Below are positions 1 through 8,765 of a stretch of 64,000 bases of DNA, in pieces. The translations under genes were made by a program, and so were the position numbers. The notes beneath the pieces are model-generated. The model ran no database searches, was not told where the DNA came from, and saw nothing but the letters and a program-made list of their open reading frames with translations. The first letter of the stretch is position 1, and each line of letters begins with the position of its first letter. The stretch is from Ruthenibacterium lactatiformans. GTDB lineage: Bacteria > Bacillota > Clostridia > Oscillospirales > Ruminococcaceae. The stretch is taken from assembly GCF_000949455.1 (NCBI RefSeq), contig NZ_JXXK01000001.1, forward strand, positions 186,001 through 250,000, given 5' to 3'.

Positions 1-475
1 TTCCGTCCAGAACTACACCGTCCAGTGGGATGCGTTCTCCTGCTTTGATAACGATGGTGTCTCCCACCGCCACGTCGTCCGGGTCAACCTGTTCCAGTTT
101 GCCGTCACGTTCAATATTGGCGTAATCGGGCCGGATGTCCATCAAAGCTGCAATGGACTGACGCGAACGCCCCACCGCATAGCTTTGGAACAGCTCACCC
201 ACTTGATAAAACAGCATGACCTCTACCGCTTCGGGAAATTCCTGCAGACAAAAAGCGCCAATAGTTGCCAATGCCATCAAAAAATTTTCATCAAATACCT
301 GCCCGTGAGCGATATTCCGTACGGCTTTCCACACGATGTCCCACCCGATGATTGCGTAGACCGTAAGATAAAAGACGAGCTGTGACCAGCCGGCGAGCGG
401 CAAAAAGAATCCCGCCGCGAACACTACGGCGCTGACCAGAATGCGCGCCAGCATTTTCTTCTGCTTTTTACCCAT
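1..475 (-). CDS. Heavy-metal P1B-type ATPase, N-terminal part (cut by window edge)
   Basis: The first 158 codons of a metal-exporting P-type ATPase are present; the rest lies beyond position 1. The start is the ATG at 475-473. A basic N-terminus (MGKKQKKM) is followed by two hydrophobic segments, then the conserved stretch around FLMALATIGA and EAVEVMLFYQVGELFQ, which in CadA/ZntA-type pumps forms the first transmembrane pairs. The beginning of the actuator domain follows (VGDTIVIKAGERIPLDG). No metal-binding HMA domain is present at the N-terminus, which fits with that domain being supplied by the separate small gene at 515-733. Likely substrates are Zn, Cd or Pb, inferred from the family and the ArsR-type neighbour. 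The CPC and DKTG motifs that would confirm the class are outside the window. It is last in an operon with the HMA protein and the repressor. Confidence 0.9.
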   Translation of the reverse strand, partial: MGKKQKKMLARILVSAVVFAAGFFLPLAGWSQLVFYLTVYAIIGWDIVWKAVRNIAHGQVFDENFLMALATIGAFCLQEFPEAVEVMLFYQVGELFQSYAVGRSRQSIAALMDIRPDYANIERDGKLEQVDPDDVAVGDTIVIKAGERIPLDGVVLDG

Positions 476-514
476 ATTTTAATCCCCTGTTCTGCCGCGC
501 GGGGCGGCGCATAT

Positions 515-733
515 TTACAGCACAATCTCGCAGTCCGGCTCCACCCTCTTGCACACCTTAACGATTTCCTTCATGATGTCGTCAAAACGCGCGTCATCGG
601 CCTCCACCGTCATTTTCTGCATTACAAAACTGACTGTGGCGTCCTTCACGCCGTCCACCTTCTTAATGGCATCTTCCATCTTTGCCGCACAATTCGCACA
701 ATCCAGATCTACAAGTTTAAAACGCTTTTTCAT
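515..733 (-). CDS. Small heavy-metal-associated (HMA) domain protein
   Basis: A stand-alone HMA domain of 72 residues with the metal-binding CxxC motif (DLDCANCAAKM, Cys at about residues 12 and 15) and the ferredoxin-like fold pattern of copper/zinc chaperones. I take the start at the ATG at 733 because GGAGG lies about 9 nt upstream; the in-frame TTG at 742 abuts the Shine-Dalgarno sequence. It lies between the ArsR-type repressor and the P-type ATPase, 39 nt upstream of the pump. It probably hands metal to that pump, whose own N-terminus lacks the domain. The substrate cannot be read from the sequence; copper chaperones and Zn/Cd HMA domains share this motif. Confidence 0.88.
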   Translation of the reverse strand: MKKRFKLVDLDCANCAAKMEDAIKKVDGVKDATVSFVMQKMTVEADDARFDDIMKEIVKVCKRVEPDCEIVL

Positions 734-766
734 ATCCGACAACCTCCAAGATTCAATTGATTTGGT

Positions 767-1126
767 TTATTCAGAAACGTGTTCCATTCCCTGGTCGATG
801 ATCGTCCTTACATGACCGTCTGACAGAGAGTAAAACACGGTCTTGCCTTCCCGCCTGTATTTTACCAGCTTGCTCTTTTTTAATACCGCAAGTTGATGGG
901 AAATGGCCGACTGCGTCATACGCAGCATCTGAGCGATATCACACACGCACATCTCCGATTCAAACAACAAATACAAAATTTTGATGCGCGTGGAGTCCCC
1001 GAATATTTTGAACAGTTCTGCAAGATCGAACAGGATCTCGTCATCCGGCATCTCTTTCTCCACTTTGGCTACAATGTCTTCGTGTACATGCATATATTCG
1101 CAGCGTTCGTTTTGGCTCAGTTCCAT
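767..1126 (-). CDS. ArsR/SmtB-family metal-responsive repressor
   Basis: A winged-helix repressor of 119 residues. The DNA-recognition helix region reads TQSAISHQLAVLKKSKLV and the wing REGKTVFYSLSD, typical of the ArsR/SmtB family. Two candidate metal sites are visible: a Cys pair in CVCD just before the recognition helix (alpha3N type, as in CadC) and D/H residues in the last helix (DGHVRTIIDQGMEH, alpha5 type, as in SmtB/CzrA). Having both resembles CadC. The start is the ATG at 1126 with AAAGGA about 10 nt upstream; a GTG at 1135 would sit directly against the Shine-Dalgarno sequence. It is first in the operon with the HMA protein and P-type ATPase, and most likely represses its own promoter until Zn, Cd or Pb binds. 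Confidence 0.92.
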   Translation of the reverse strand: MELSQNERCEYMHVHEDIVAKVEKEMPDDEILFDLAELFKIFGDSTRIKILYLLFESEMCVCDIAQMLRMTQSAISHQLAVLKKSKLVKYRREGKTVFYSLSDGHVRTIIDQGMEHVSE

Positions 1127-1143
1127 AAAAAGCACATCCTTTC

Positions 1144-1194
1144 ATATGAGCATCCGTTCAATTGATATTATATATCTTCTTTCGAAAATGTCAA
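1144..1194 (-). promoter_or_regulatory. Promoter and probable ArsR-type operator of the metal operon
   Basis: On the minus strand TTGACA (1194-1189) and TATAAT (1172-1167) are 16 nt apart, a near-perfect sigma-A promoter. Just downstream, over the expected start site, lies an imperfect inverted repeat on the plus strand (TGAGCATCCGTTCA, 1148-1161, within an AT-rich context) that resembles the TGAA/TTCA half-sites of SmtB/CadC operators. The position would block transcription initiation. That the repressor at 767-1126 binds it is inference. Confidence 0.75.
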
Positions 1195-1328
1195 CAGGCT
1201 CACGCAAAAATATCCTTCTCCCCTTACGCCCGTAATATCGGCCGGCCCAGAACCTGAGAAATCTGCAAAAACATTGTTTTTTTCCGCCGCGCCGTACGGG
1301 CGCTTTTATTGTAGAAGGCCGCAGCATT
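1195..1328. other. Intergenic DNA without a recognisable gene
   Basis: There is no supported gene here. A weak hairpin (GCGCC-GTAC-GGGCGC followed by TTTTA, around 1290-1312) could be a plus-strand terminator remnant. The stretch leads into the repeat region at 1329. Confidence 0.4.
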
Positions 1329-1431
1329 ATGGTATAATAACCTCAAAACTGCCGCTTACGCGGCTGTGCGTGTGCTTTGCACACGCTTCTGTGCTAACGC
1401 ACAGAACTTTGAGAACATTGTATCATGCAAA
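1329..1431 (+). repeat. 103-bp structured repeat, copy 1
   Basis: It begins ATGGTATAATA and holds three successive short hairpins: GCCGC-TTAC-GCGGC, GCGTGTGC-TTT-GCACACGC and CTGTGC-TAAC-GCACAG. A second copy of identical length lies at 1591-1693, with about 9 mismatches, several of them in loops. The leading TGGTATAAT resembles an extended -10 element, so each copy could start a short transcript. No protein-like reading frame explains the conservation. Confidence 0.8.
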
Positions 1432-1455
1432 ACCGCAGCAAGGTGCGGTTTTGTT
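1428..1455 (+). terminator. Hairpin with short T-run between the repeats
   Basis: CAAAACCGCA (1428-1437) and TGCGGTTTTG (1444-1453) form a perfect 10-bp stem with a 6-nt loop. The 3' arm carries TTTT. It could end a transcript that starts at the -10-like motif of repeat copy 1. A further small hairpin (GCCGC-TGT-GCGGC) follows at 1459-1471. Confidence 0.5.
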
Positions 1456-1491
1456 GTGGCCGCTGTGCGGCGTCATGGTATAATATGTGCG

Positions 1492-1582
1492 CTTAGCGAA
1501 TGCGAGCCGCAAGCGAAGCATGAGCCTGGCGGCATAGATACCATGTTTCTTAGTGAACACGAGCTGCACGCGAAGTGTGAAC
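1492..1582 (+). repeat. Two 34-nt covarying hairpin units
   Basis: Unit 1 (1492-1525) and unit 2 (1549-1582) align without gaps, with 8 differences. In each, ATGC pairs with GCAT (unit 1) or ACAC with GTGT (unit 2), so two base pairs changed on both strands. An outer pair changed C-G to T-A as well. Tandem G/A oppositions flank the stem. This is the pattern of a folded RNA or a palindromic repeat rather than of a coding region. Confidence 0.75.
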
Positions 1583-1590
1583 TTAGAAAT

Positions 1591-1693
1591 ATGGTATAAT
1601 AACCTCAAAACTGCCGCTTACGCGGCTGTGCGTGTGCACTGCACACGCTTCTGCGCTCGCGCACAGAGCTTTAAGAACATTGAACCATGCAAA
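1591..1693 (+). repeat. 103-bp structured repeat, copy 2
   Basis: Second copy of the element at 1329-1431, offset by 262 bp, again starting ATGGTATAATA and with the same run of three hairpins. The middle hairpin stays perfect although its loop changed from TTT to ACT. It is followed by a CCATGC...GCATGG hairpin (about 1685-1702) just ahead of the Shine-Dalgarno sequence of the next gene, so this copy may lie in that gene's leader. Confidence 0.8.
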
Positions 1694-1737
1694 GCCGCAT
1701 GGTATATAAAGGAAATTCAAAGCAAGCAGGTGATACA

Positions 1738-4700
1738 ATGTTGATTGCAGACCTTCACATCCATTCCAAATATTCCCGCGCTACCAGCCATGACTGTGAA
1801 CCGGAGATGCTGGACCTTTGGGCACGCCGCAAGGGCATCGGGCTGGTGGGCACTGGAGATTTTACGCATCCTGCCTGGCGTGCTGAACTACTGGACAAGC
1901 TGCAGCCTGCTGAGGACGGCCTGTACACATTACGGGAAAGCCTTCGCCTGGCGGACAAGACCGCGGGCAAATACGATGCACCCCGTTTTGTAGTGACCGG
2001 AGAAATCAGCTCCATCTACAAAAAGAACGGCAAAACGCGTAAGGTGCACAATCTGATCCTGCTGCCGGGGCTCGAGGCTGCCGAAAGGCTTTCCCAGAAG
2101 CTGGAGGCGATCGGCAACATCCACTCGGACGGACGGCCAATCCTGGGTCTGGACAGCCGTGACCTGCTGGAAATCACTCTGGACACCTGCCCAGAGGCAG
2201 TGTTTATCCCCGCACATATCTGGACGCCGCATTTCTCTCTGTTCGGCGCTTTCTCAGGTTTTGACGCCATCGAGGAATGCTTTGAGGACTTGACGCCCTA
2301 TATCCACGCGCTTGAAACCGGCCTTTCTTCCGATCCGCCCATGAACTGGCGCATTTCCGCACTGGATGGATATGCGCTGATCTCGAATTCAGATGCCCAT
2401 TCTCCCGCCAAACTTGGGCGCGAGGCCAACCTGTTGGACATTGAACCGTCTTACGCGGGCTTATCCGATGCGCTGCAAGGGCGCAGTCCCGCTGCGCTGA
2501 CGGGAACGCTGGAATTTTTCCCCGAGGAGGGCAAGTACCATTGGGACGGCCACCGTGCCTGCGGTCTGTGCCTGGAGCCGGGTGAAACCGAAGCCTGCGG
2601 AGGACGATGCCCTGTCTGCGGCAAAAAAATCACCATTGGCGTGCAGCATCGGGTGGAGCAGCTCGCCGACAGACCTGAAGGCTTTTCCCTGCCCGGCGCG
2701 CGTCCGTTTGAAAGCCTTGTGCCGCTGCCGGATGTGATTGCTGCGTCCACTGGACTTTCCGCCTCAGGCCTCAAGGTCGCCGCGCGGTATCAAGCGCTTC
2801 TGGAGGAGCTTGGGCCGGAGTTTTATATTCTGCGCCAAGCGCCGCTGGAGGACATCCGCCGTGCGGCCGGCCCTTGTGTGGAAGAAGGCATCCGCCGCCT
2901 GCGGTGCGGGCAGGTGTCCCGCACGCCGGGCTTCGATGGACAATACGGAACCGTCCAACTTCTTTCCCCCGATGAAATCGAATCTCTTAACGGACAGATC
3001 AGTTTTTTCAGTTCCGACGCGCCGCATCCCGAAGCTTCTGCACGCACGCCCCGAAAAACAGACGCACCCCAAAAGTCATCCGGCGCAAAGTCTTCCGCGC
3101 CGGTACAAACCGCTCACAGCAAGCTGAATCCGGAGCAGCAGAAAGCCGTCTGCGCCGTCGAACCCGCTGTGGCTGTTATCGCCGGCCCCGGCACCGGAAA
3201 AACGAAAACGCTGGTTTCCCGCGCCGTTCATCTGCTGTGTGAAAAGCAGGTATCCCCGCGGCAGCTCACGGCCGTCACCTTTACCAATAAAGCAGCCCGT
3301 GAAATGCGCGAACGGCTCACCGCTGAGCTGGACAAAGACCGCACAATCGGCGACCTGACCATCGGCACGTTCCATTCCATCTGCCTTTCACTGCTGCGGG
3401 AGACAGGCAAAGCCGTGACGCTTCTCTCACAGGAGGATGCACAGGCCGTTGCCGCCGACGTGCTCCGTCAGGCCGAGGCAAAGCTGCCGCCTGCAAAGCT
3501 GGTGCAGGCTGTTTCCCGGCAAAAAAACGGACTGCCGGTGCCGGAAAATGTGAATGCCGCGTTCTGTGAATCTTATGTCGCCCGCTGCCGCGAGCTGGAT
3601 GTGCTGGATTTTGATGACCTGCTCCTGGAAACGCTGGCGCTTTTTGAAGCGGGTGAGCTCCCGGAAGAGATAACGCAGCGTTTTACTTATCTTCTGGTGG
3701 ATGAGTTTCAGGACATTGACGCGCTGCAATACCGTCTTGTGCGGGCATGGACAAAAGGCTGCAAAAGTCTTTTTGCCATCGGAGACCCGGACCAGTCTAT
3801 TTATGGCTTTCGCGGCGCGGATGCAGCATGCTTCGACCGCTTGGCAGAAGATATCCCCGGGCTGCGTGTCGTTCGCCTTACCCAAAATTATCGCTCCACG
3901 CCGGAGGTGCTTGGCTGCGCGCTGCCTGTGATCGGGCACAATCCCGGCGGCGCGCGCAGTTTGCTGCCCAACCGCGGCAGCGGAGCGCCGGTGCGTTTGG
4001 CACAGGCGGCCAGTTCCCTTGCGGAGGGGATCTTTATTGCAAAAGAGATCAACCGTATGGTTGGCGGTATGGATATGCTGGACGCGGGCGGAGTCACAGG
4101 TGATGAACGCATCCAACCCCGCAGCTTTTCCGATATTGCAATCTTGTATCGCACCCACCGCCAGGCAGACATTCTGGAATATTGTCTGCAAAAAGAAAAC
4201 ATCCCCTATACCGTAGCCGGGCGCGACAGCTTTTTGTCTGAGCCTGCGGTACGCGCAGCCATAGGCTTCTTCCGCTTTCTGCTCGCACCCGGGGACACGC
4301 ATTCTCTGCAGACTGCCCTGGAACTCGGCTGGGCCTGTTCACCGCAACAGGCGGTGCGCCTCAGCGCTTTTTTCTCCGGGTGCAGCGCATTGCACGAAAA
4401 TCTTTGGGACAAAGCCGAGGCTGAATTTCCAGAGCTTCCGATGCGTGCCGCTGTGTGCGCACTGCGAAAATTTTCTCAGTGTGCCGCGCAGGAGTCTCCT
4501 GCACGTCTTTTGGAACGCTGGCGGGATGACGCGGGCTTTGCGGGCAGCGAACCGCTGCAGAAGCTGATTGGAACAGCTCTGTTTCACCGGGATATGCATT
4601 CCTTGCTGAACGCGCTTACTCTCGGAGAAGAAGCGGACATCCTGCGGGCCGGGCGAAAGAATTACGCCGCCGGAGCGGTTACTCTGATGACGCTGCACGG

Positions 4701-4968
4701 CGCAAAAGGCCTGGAATTCCCCGCCGTTTTTCTCTGTGGTGCATGCAAAGGCACATTGCCGTTGGAGATGTCCGAGCGCGCTGCAGACCTTGCGGAGGAG
4801 CGCCGCCTGTTCTACGTCGGTATCACCCGCGCCCGGGACGAACTCATCCTCACATACCCGGGCGAGCCGTCTCCGTTCCTCGCCGAGATACCATCCGGCG
4901 CCGTTACATCCGGTGGCGCGGCGCCAAAAAAAACTCTGCCTGAAGGAGAGCAGCTTTCTCTGTTCTGA
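1738..4968 (+). CDS. PHP/EndoQ-like nuclease fused to UvrD/PcrA-type helicase
   Basis: A two-part enzyme of 1076 residues. The first ~400 residues resemble endonuclease Q: a PHP metal site (His7 and His9 in ADLHIHS, GTGDFTHP, GEIS, PAHIWTP, NSDAHS) and a four-Cys zinc finger (Cys about 275, 278, 291, 294). A low-complexity linker near residues 430-460 leads into a superfamily 1 helicase with Walker A GPGTGKT (about 483), DEFQD (about 655), GDPDQSIYGFRG, LTQNYRST, TLHGAKGLEFPAVF and YVGITRARDEL near the C-terminus. EndoQ nicks DNA 5' of deaminated bases, so a role in removing damaged bases with coupled unwinding is a reasonable inference. The start is the ATG at 1738 with AGGTGA 5 nt upstream; an upstream ATG at 1687 lies in repeat DNA. 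It appears monocistronic, with a strong terminator downstream. Confidence 0.9.
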   Translation: MLIADLHIHSKYSRATSHDCEPEMLDLWARRKGIGLVGTGDFTHPAWRAELLDKLQPAEDGLYTLRESLRLADKTAGKYDAPRFVVTGEISSIYKKNGKTRKVHNLILLPGLEAAERLSQKLEAIGNIHSDGRPILGLDSRDLLEITLDTCPEAVFIPAHIWTPHFSLFGAFSGFDAIEECFEDLTPYIHALETGLSSDPPMNWRISALDGYALISNSDAHSPAKLGREANLLDIEPSYAGLSDALQGRSPAALTGTLEFFPEEGKYHWDGHRACGLCLEPGETEACGGRCPVCGKKITIGVQHRVEQLADRPEGFSLPGARPFESLVPLPDVIAASTGLSASGLKVAARYQALLEELGPEFYILRQAPLEDIRRAAGPCVEEGIRRLRCGQVSRTPGFDGQYGTVQLLSPDEIESLNGQISFFSSDAPHPEASARTPRKTDAPQKSSGAKSSAPVQTAHSKLNPEQQKAVCAVEPAVAVIAGPGTGKTKTLVSRAVHLLCEKQVSPRQLTAVTFTNKAAREMRERLTAELDKDRTIGDLTIGTFHSICLSLLRETGKAVTLLSQEDAQAVAADVLRQAEAKLPPAKLVQAVSRQKNGLPVPENVNAAFCESYVARCRELDVLDFDDLLLETLALFEAGELPEEITQRFTYLLVDEFQDIDALQYRLVRAWTKGCKSLFAIGDPDQSIYGFRGADAACFDRLAEDIPGLRVVRLTQNYRSTPEVLGCALPVIGHNPGGARSLLPNRGSGAPVRLAQAASSLAEGIFIAKEINRMVGGMDMLDAGGVTGDERIQPRSFSDIAILYRTHRQADILEYCLQKENIPYTVAGRDSFLSEPAVRAAIGFFRFLLAPGDTHSLQTALELGWACSPQQAVRLSAFFSGCSALHENLWDKAEAEFPELPMRAAVCALRKFSQCAAQESPARLLERWRDDAGFAGSEPLQKLIGTALFHRDMHSLLNALTLGEEADILRAGRKNYAAGAVTLMTLHGAKGLEFPAVFLCGACKGTLPLEMSERAADLAEERRLFYVGITRARDELILTYPGEPSPFLAEIPSGAVTSGGAAPKKTLPEGEQLSLF

Positions 4969-4986
4969 GAGCAAAAGAATGGGAAA

Positions 4987-5032
4987 CGCCCTCCGCGTCC
5001 GGCCCATTAGGCCGGACGCGGAGGGCGTTTGT
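4987..5032 (+). terminator. Strong intrinsic terminator of the EndoQ-UvrD gene
   Basis: Perfect 18-bp stem (4987-5004 with 5010-5027), 5-nt loop CATTA, then TTTGTT. It ends the plus-strand helicase gene and lies between it and the convergent ilvA. Confidence 0.92.
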
Positions 5033-5065
5033 TATTATCTGGTATGTATGCGTTGAGACAAGGAA

Positions 5066-6271
5066 TCACTGCTGGTTTGCCACCAGCTTAAAGCCCGCTT
5101 TCGCAAGCTCCTGCTTGATCTGCTCCACCTGAGCATGGTCGCGCGTTTCCATGCCCACGCGCAGATAACAGCTTGTGATGGCCATGTTGGTATCGCTCTG
5201 GTTGTGATGAACACTCACCACATTGCCGCCGCAGCGGCTGATGATATCGCTCACTCCGGAGAGCTGGCCCGGCTTGTCCTCCAGCTCGATGGTGAGCGTG
5301 CTGTTGCGCCCTGCCATCACAAGGCCGCGCGTGATCACGCGGCTCAAAATGTTCACATCAATATTGCCGCCAGAGAGCAGACAGACCGTCTTTTTGCCCT
5401 TGATATCCACCTTGTTGTACATGGCGGCGGCCACAGATACCGCGCCCGCGCCCTCGGTCACCAGCTTCTGGCGTTCCATCAAGGCCAGCACCGCGGCAGC
5501 GATCTCATCGTCTGTCACGGTGACGATGCCGTCCACATACTCGCTGACGAGTTCGTAGGTCAAATCTCCCGGGTGCTTTACGGCAATGCCGTCCGCAAAG
5601 GTGGCCACGCCGTCAAGCGTGATGGCCTCATGCTTCTGCACGGAATCCCGCATGCTGGGCGCGCCCGCGGCCTGTACACCGTACACCTTGCACTCCGGGT
5701 GCAGATGCTTGATGGCGTAAGCCACGCCGCTGATGAGGCCGCCGCCGCCCACCGGAACCAATACGACCTCCACGTCGGGCAGCTGATCCAAAATTTCCAG
5801 GCCGACAGTACCCTGCCCCGCAATGACCTCCGCGTCATTGAACGGGTGGATGAAAGTATACCCTTTCTCTTTCTGAAGCTTGCAGGCGTAATCATACGCG
5901 TCGTCATAGGCGCCTTTAACAAGACAGACCTGTGCACCGTATGCTTTAGTCGCTTCCACCTTGCTGATGGGCGCGCCATCCGGCATGCAGATAACGCTTG
6001 GGATATTGCTGCGCTGAGCCGCCAGCGCAACGCCCTGAGCATGGTTGCCCGCGCTGCTTGCAATAACGCCTTTTGCCTTTTCGTCAGCCGTAAGCTGGCT
6101 GATTTTATAATAGGCGCCGCGCACCTTAAAACTGCCTGTTACCTGCAGATTTTCAGTCTTCAAATAGATTTCGCTCTCTGCATTGAGTCCCGGAGCAGCA
6201 ATCAGATCCGTTTTTCGTGCAACAGATTTCAGTACATATGCGGCGTGATAGATTTTGTCCAGTGTGAGCAT
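5066..6271 (-). CDS. ilvA: Threonine ammonia-lyase (threonine deaminase) with ACT domain
   Basis: A PLP enzyme that converts threonine to 2-oxobutanoate and ammonia, the first step towards isoleucine. The PLP lysine is in TGSFKVRGA; GNHAQG, the glycine-rich phosphate loop GGGGL and SGGN are all present. The last ~75 residues form an ACT-type domain (TIELEDKPGQLSGV, VSVHHNQSD), so allosteric control by an amino acid is likely. At 401 residues it is the short TdcB-like form rather than the ~510-residue E. coli IlvA with two ACT-like repeats. The biosynthetic role is inferred from the ilvBNC operon nearby; a catabolic role is not excluded. Monocistronic, with its own promoter at 6324-6351, divergent from the DUF815 gene. 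Confidence 0.95.
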   Translation of the reverse strand: MLTLDKIYHAAYVLKSVARKTDLIAAPGLNAESEIYLKTENLQVTGSFKVRGAYYKISQLTADEKAKGVIASSAGNHAQGVALAAQRSNIPSVICMPDGAPISKVEATKAYGAQVCLVKGAYDDAYDYACKLQKEKGYTFIHPFNDAEVIAGQGTVGLEILDQLPDVEVVLVPVGGGGLISGVAYAIKHLHPECKVYGVQAAGAPSMRDSVQKHEAITLDGVATFADGIAVKHPGDLTYELVSEYVDGIVTVTDDEIAAAVLALMERQKLVTEGAGAVSVAAAMYNKVDIKGKKTVCLLSGGNIDVNILSRVITRGLVMAGRNSTLTIELEDKPGQLSGVSDIISRCGGNVVSVHHNQSDTNMAITSCYLRVGMETRDHAQVEQIKQELAKAGFKLVANQQ

Positions 6272-6323
6272 GCCGTTTCCTTCTTTCCCCTATTATTCCC
6301 TCTATCGGACAACGTTAAGAATA

Positions 6324-6351
6324 ATTTTACCACTTCAGCGTGATTTTGCAA
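6324..6351 (-). promoter_or_regulatory. ilvA promoter
   Basis: Minus-strand TTGCAA (6351-6346) and TAAAAT (6329-6324), 16 nt apart, about 55 nt upstream of the ilvA start. Confidence 0.65.
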
Positions 6352-6359
6352 GCAAAATA

Positions 6360-6388
6360 TTGCGCCTTCCGTCCGCCCCGTGTATACT
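6360..6388 (+). promoter_or_regulatory. Promoter of the DUF815 ATPase gene
   Basis: Plus-strand TTGCGC (6360-6365) and TATACT (6383-6388) with a 17-nt spacer, about 37 nt before the start codon. It is back to back with the ilvA promoter. Confidence 0.65.
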
Positions 6389-6424
6389 GAAAAGGTATCT
6401 TGCAGACAAAGGAGCATCCCCATT

Positions 6425-7612
6425 ATGTTGGAAGAAAATAAAGCCCTGCGCATGCGGCTGCACAGCCTTACCATATTCCGCGGGCTGTTGGAGGACCCTG
6501 TTGTTTCCCGGCTTGCGGCGCTTTTGCACGCACAGCCCTCGGACGCGGAAGCCTGTGCGGATGCCTATTGCGCCTTTGCCGCCGCACTGTACGAAAGGGG
6601 CGGAGACCTCAGCACCTATTTATTGAAAGCCGTACTGGAGGACGAAAACCTGTATGTCCGCCGGGCGGCGTCCGGTGCGTCGATTCCCGCCGAGCTTGCG
6701 GAATGCCTGCAACACGAGCTTTGCTTTTTGCAGGAGCTTTCCAAATTTGATGGTGCCGCCCTGCGCGGCGCGCTGAAAGGCGCATTTCTGCCCCGCTGGG
6801 GCACGCAAACGCTGGATTTCGCCGCGCGTTATGAGGAAAATATCCGCACGCTTCCGCTCCACGGCTATGGAATCTATGCCAAATACCATGTATTTACCGT
6901 ACACAGCGGGGCCATCGTTCCCGTCAGACACCCGGACCCTCAGCGGCTGGACGAACTTTCCGGCTATGAACGTGAGCGCGGGAAAGTAATTGCCAACACA
7001 CGCGCCCTTTTGGAGGGACGCCCCGCCAGCAACGTACTGCTGTACGGCGATGCCGGCACGGGAAAAAGCAGCACGGTAAAAGCCGTTGCCAACGCGTTTG
7101 CAGACGAAGGACTTCGTCTCATTGAAGTGAAAAAAAATCAGCTTTACCAAATTCCGGACCTTGTGGAAACGCTCAGCGCCAATCCACTCAAATTCATTCT
7201 GTTCATCGATGACCTCAGTTTTTCCACCAATGACAACGACTTTGCCGCCCTGAAGGCGATTTTGGAAGGCAGTGTCAGCAGCCGCAGTTCCAACCTCGCG
7301 GTCTACGCCACATCCAACCGCCGTCATCTGGTGAAGGAGACATTCTCCGACCGGGAAGGCGACGAGATTCATCTGGCGGATACCATGCAGGAGCTGATGA
7401 GCCTTTCCGCCCGCTTCGGCCTTACCATCACTTTTTCCCGGCCGGACAAAGAGCTTTACTGCCATATCGTACAGAATCTCGCACTGCTCTACGGCATTGA
7501 AATGCCGGAAGCGGAGCTGATGATCAAAGCTGAGGCACACGCCATCCGCAACGGCGGACGCAGCCCCCGTGTGGCAAAGCAGTTCATTGAGCTGCTGAAA
7601 GCCGAGGTGTGA
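6425..7612 (+). CDS. DUF815 AAA+ ATP-binding protein
   Basis: A 395-residue protein of the DUF815 family, AAA+ ATPases of unknown function. Walker A is GDAGTGKSST (about residue 207), Walker B is LFIDDLSF, and a sensor-like TSN follows in VYATSNRRHL. The conserved stretch through ETFSDREGDEIH is typical of the family. The first ~150 residues are helical and poorly conserved. The start is ATG 6425 with AAGGAG about 10 nt upstream; the longer frame from 6380 would begin inside the promoter. It stands alone between ilvA and ilvC, with its own promoter and a downstream bidirectional terminator. No function can be assigned from context. Confidence 0.9.
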   Translation: MLEENKALRMRLHSLTIFRGLLEDPVVSRLAALLHAQPSDAEACADAYCAFAAALYERGGDLSTYLLKAVLEDENLYVRRAASGASIPAELAECLQHELCFLQELSKFDGAALRGALKGAFLPRWGTQTLDFAARYEENIRTLPLHGYGIYAKYHVFTVHSGAIVPVRHPDPQRLDELSGYERERGKVIANTRALLEGRPASNVLLYGDAGTGKSSTVKAVANAFADEGLRLIEVKKNQLYQIPDLVETLSANPLKFILFIDDLSFSTNDNDFAALKAILEGSVSSRSSNLAVYATSNRRHLVKETFSDREGDEIHLADTMQELMSLSARFGLTITFSRPDKELYCHIVQNLALLYGIEMPEAELMIKAEAHAIRNGGRSPRVAKQFIELLKAEV

Positions 7613-7636
7613 GGCGTTTTCCGCATCCGTTTCATC

Positions 7637-7685
7637 AAAGAGCCGCGCCGCGGCGTCTTTCGGGACGCGCGGCGCGGCTCTTTTC
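7637..7685. terminator. Bidirectional terminator between DUF815 gene and ilvC
   Basis: A perfect 16-bp stem, AAAGAGCCGCGCCGCG (7637-7652) with its complement at 7668-7683, has A/T ends on both sides, so it can stop transcription of both convergent genes. Confidence 0.9.
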
Positions 7686-7693
7686 GCTTCGGA

Positions 7694-8710
<1,017 letters not shown>

Positions 8711-8765
8711 CTATATATTATTTACCGTGAGGCACGGCTGGGTGCCGCGCCGGATGATACAACGC

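Noticed and set aside
1366..1599. A 77-codon frame with a repeated peptide (LSECEPQAKHE / LSEHELHAKCE) through the repeat region
   Set aside because: The differences between copies keep base pairing rather than amino acids, no Shine-Dalgarno site is seen, and the frame crosses hairpins. A repeat or RNA explains it better.
1687..1737. Upstream ATG extending the EndoQ-UvrD protein by 17 residues
   Set aside because: The added part lies in repeat DNA; the ATG at 1738 has a well-placed Shine-Dalgarno site and gives the usual PHP N-terminus.
3427..4302. A 291-codon minus-strand frame inside the EndoQ-UvrD gene
   Set aside because: Antisense shadow across conserved helicase motifs; no start signals.
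5135..6343. A 402-codon open frame on the plus strand opposite ilvA
   Set aside because: It is the antisense shadow of a clearly recognised PLP enzyme, rich in His/Arg/Ala as typical of GC-rich antisense frames.
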